Origin: Salipiger marinus
GTDB lineage: Bacteria > Pseudomonadota > Alphaproteobacteria > Rhodobacterales > Rhodobacteraceae
DNA length: 64,000 nt
Reading direction: 5' to 3'
Assembly: GCF_900100085.1 (NCBI RefSeq)
Contig: NZ_FNEJ01000016.1
Location: 49,857-113,856, forward strand
A model generated the notes under the pieces. The model searched no databases. It had not been told where the DNA came from and was given only the letters and a program-made list of their open reading frames with translations. Shown piece after piece: positions 63,368-64,000 of this stretch; position 1 is the first letter of the stretch; every line of letters starts with the position of its first letter. The position numbers were made by a program, and so were the translations under genes.

Positions 63368-63673
63368 GAACACCGCCTGCTCTCGCTCCAAAAAATACGC
63401 CAGGCGCGTGCGCCGGCTGGGACGGCCACCGCTACAACACGCATGTGCTCTGCCCTGTTGCTGAGACCTCTACCCAAAGATCAGGTACAAGATTGGTGTC
63501 AGGCTACAGCGAACGTAAGCAATCACTTAGGGGCCGCGATCGCGTTAACTTGACGATTTGAATTTTATTAGTCTAATGACTAGCGGTGACTGCCTCAAAA
63601 CCTACTTCAAGATTAGGGATCATTTTGGGGTGCAGATCTCCCTCCGCTGCGGTTTAGAATGCCCTTAGAAGTT
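63368..63673. other. Intergenic stretch before the IS5-type element
   Basis: No gene, hairpin or repeat that I can support. The sequence is mixed in GC and ends in TTAG, the kind of short target that IS5-family elements duplicate. Confidence 0.3.
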
Positions 63674-63674
63674 A

Positions 63675-64000
63675 GGCCGTGTTGACAAAAGGGATTCACA
63701 TCGTGCTACAGGCATGATTCAAGCTGGTGTCTACGATGGAGACCAGCTTGGCACGAAATCTTATGTCGGACGAAGAATGGGCGTTCTTTGAACGGTTCAT
63801 TCTGGCAGTCCGTGCGCCTAACGGGCGCAAACCGACCAATCACCGCCTTGTTCTTGATGGGATTTTCTGGATCGCCCGCACGGGAGCGCCGTGGCGCGAT
63901 CTTCCCGAAGAGTTCGGTAAATGGTCCAGCGTCTACCGGCAGTTCCGGCGCTGGACACTGGCAGGGCTGTGGGAGGACATCATGGAAACCCTGAACCAGA
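63675..64000 (+). mobile_element. IS5-family element, left end and transposase start, cut by window edge
   Basis: The left terminus begins about GGCCGTGTTGACAAAAGGG (63675), the usual end of IS427-group elements. The transposase starts at ATG 63736 and is open to the window end, giving 88 codons: MSDEEWAFFERFIL, RLVLDGIFWIARTGAPWRDLPEEFGKWSSVYRQFRRW. This N-terminal domain is typical of IS5/IS427 transposases. Nothing is broken in the visible part, so it may be an intact, recent insertion; the DDE residues lie beyond the window except possibly the first. Confidence 0.85.
63736..64000 (+). CDS. IS5-family transposase, N-terminal part
   Basis: The coding part of the element above, with no stop codon before the window ends. 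GAPWRDLPEEFGKW and VYRQFRRW are the conserved N-terminal motifs of IS427-group transposases. It is the only transposase frame in the window without visible damage. It resembles in type, but cannot be compared directly with, the 3' fragment at 19728-19865. Confidence 0.85.
   Translation, partial: METSLARNLMSDEEWAFFERFILAVRAPNGRKPTNHRLVLDGIFWIARTGAPWRDLPEEFGKWSSVYRQFRRWTLAGLWEDIMETLNQ

Overview
The window is high-GC DNA from an alphaproteobacterium, most likely a member of the Rhodobacteraceae/Rhodobacterales. The inference rests on the strong GC bias, the NodQ-like CysN-CysC fusion, the PyrE type with a VEDLTTDG signature, the number of TRAP and peptide-type ABC transporters, and secreted RTX-repeat proteins. 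No rRNA, tRNA or CRISPR array was seen.

1-23.1 kb is mainly an envelope/exopolysaccharide region. After the 3' end of an RTX-like secreted protein and two small exported proteins comes a polysaccharide locus: a WcaE-like glycosyltransferase, gmd and fcl (GDP-L-fucose synthesis), a Wzx-type flippase, two sulfotransferases, two GT4 and one GT2 glycosyltransferases, two left-handed beta-helix acyltransferases, a pyruvyltransferase, an FrhB-like iron-sulfur protein, a convergently placed Wzy-type polymerase, a Wzc-type chain-length/tyrosine kinase and manC. The predicted product is a fucose-containing polysaccharide carrying sulfate, pyruvate and acyl groups. The locus is interrupted by decayed IS5, IS110 and IS66 pieces, and its middle part is less GC-rich than gmd/fcl and manC, which suggests assembly from modules. 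The cysD-cysNC pair at 45-48 kb makes PAPS, the donor the two sulfotransferases need.

23.1-44 kb holds a VOC protein, a frameshifted RTX protein gene and a catabolic island. The island has an opine-dehydrogenase-like gene, an MmgE/PrpD gene, a dipeptide/opine ABC transporter, a three-part HcnABC/OoxAB-like flavoenzyme, a further FAD oxidoreductase, a LysR regulator and the cognate binding protein. Beside it is a LysR-controlled TRAP transporter with an N-acyl-D-amino-acid deacylase. A 20-bp sequence is repeated exactly in the two promoters of the opine-like regulon.

44-57.5 kb holds a LuxR-type regulator, the PAPS genes, and a minus-strand operon of a TRAP transporter, pyrK, pyrD (class 1B), an M20 carbamoyl-amidohydrolase, pyrE and an unknown 106-aa protein, with an XRE-type regulator upstream. 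This reads as uptake and use of orotate or a related ureide.

57-64 kb is a mobile, partly AT-rich end: a truncated lyase pseudogene, an orphan IS110 left end, an internally deleted IS3 element, a lipoprotein, a large glycoside-hydrolase/RTX fusion, an unknown gene, and the start of an IS5-family element cut by the window edge.
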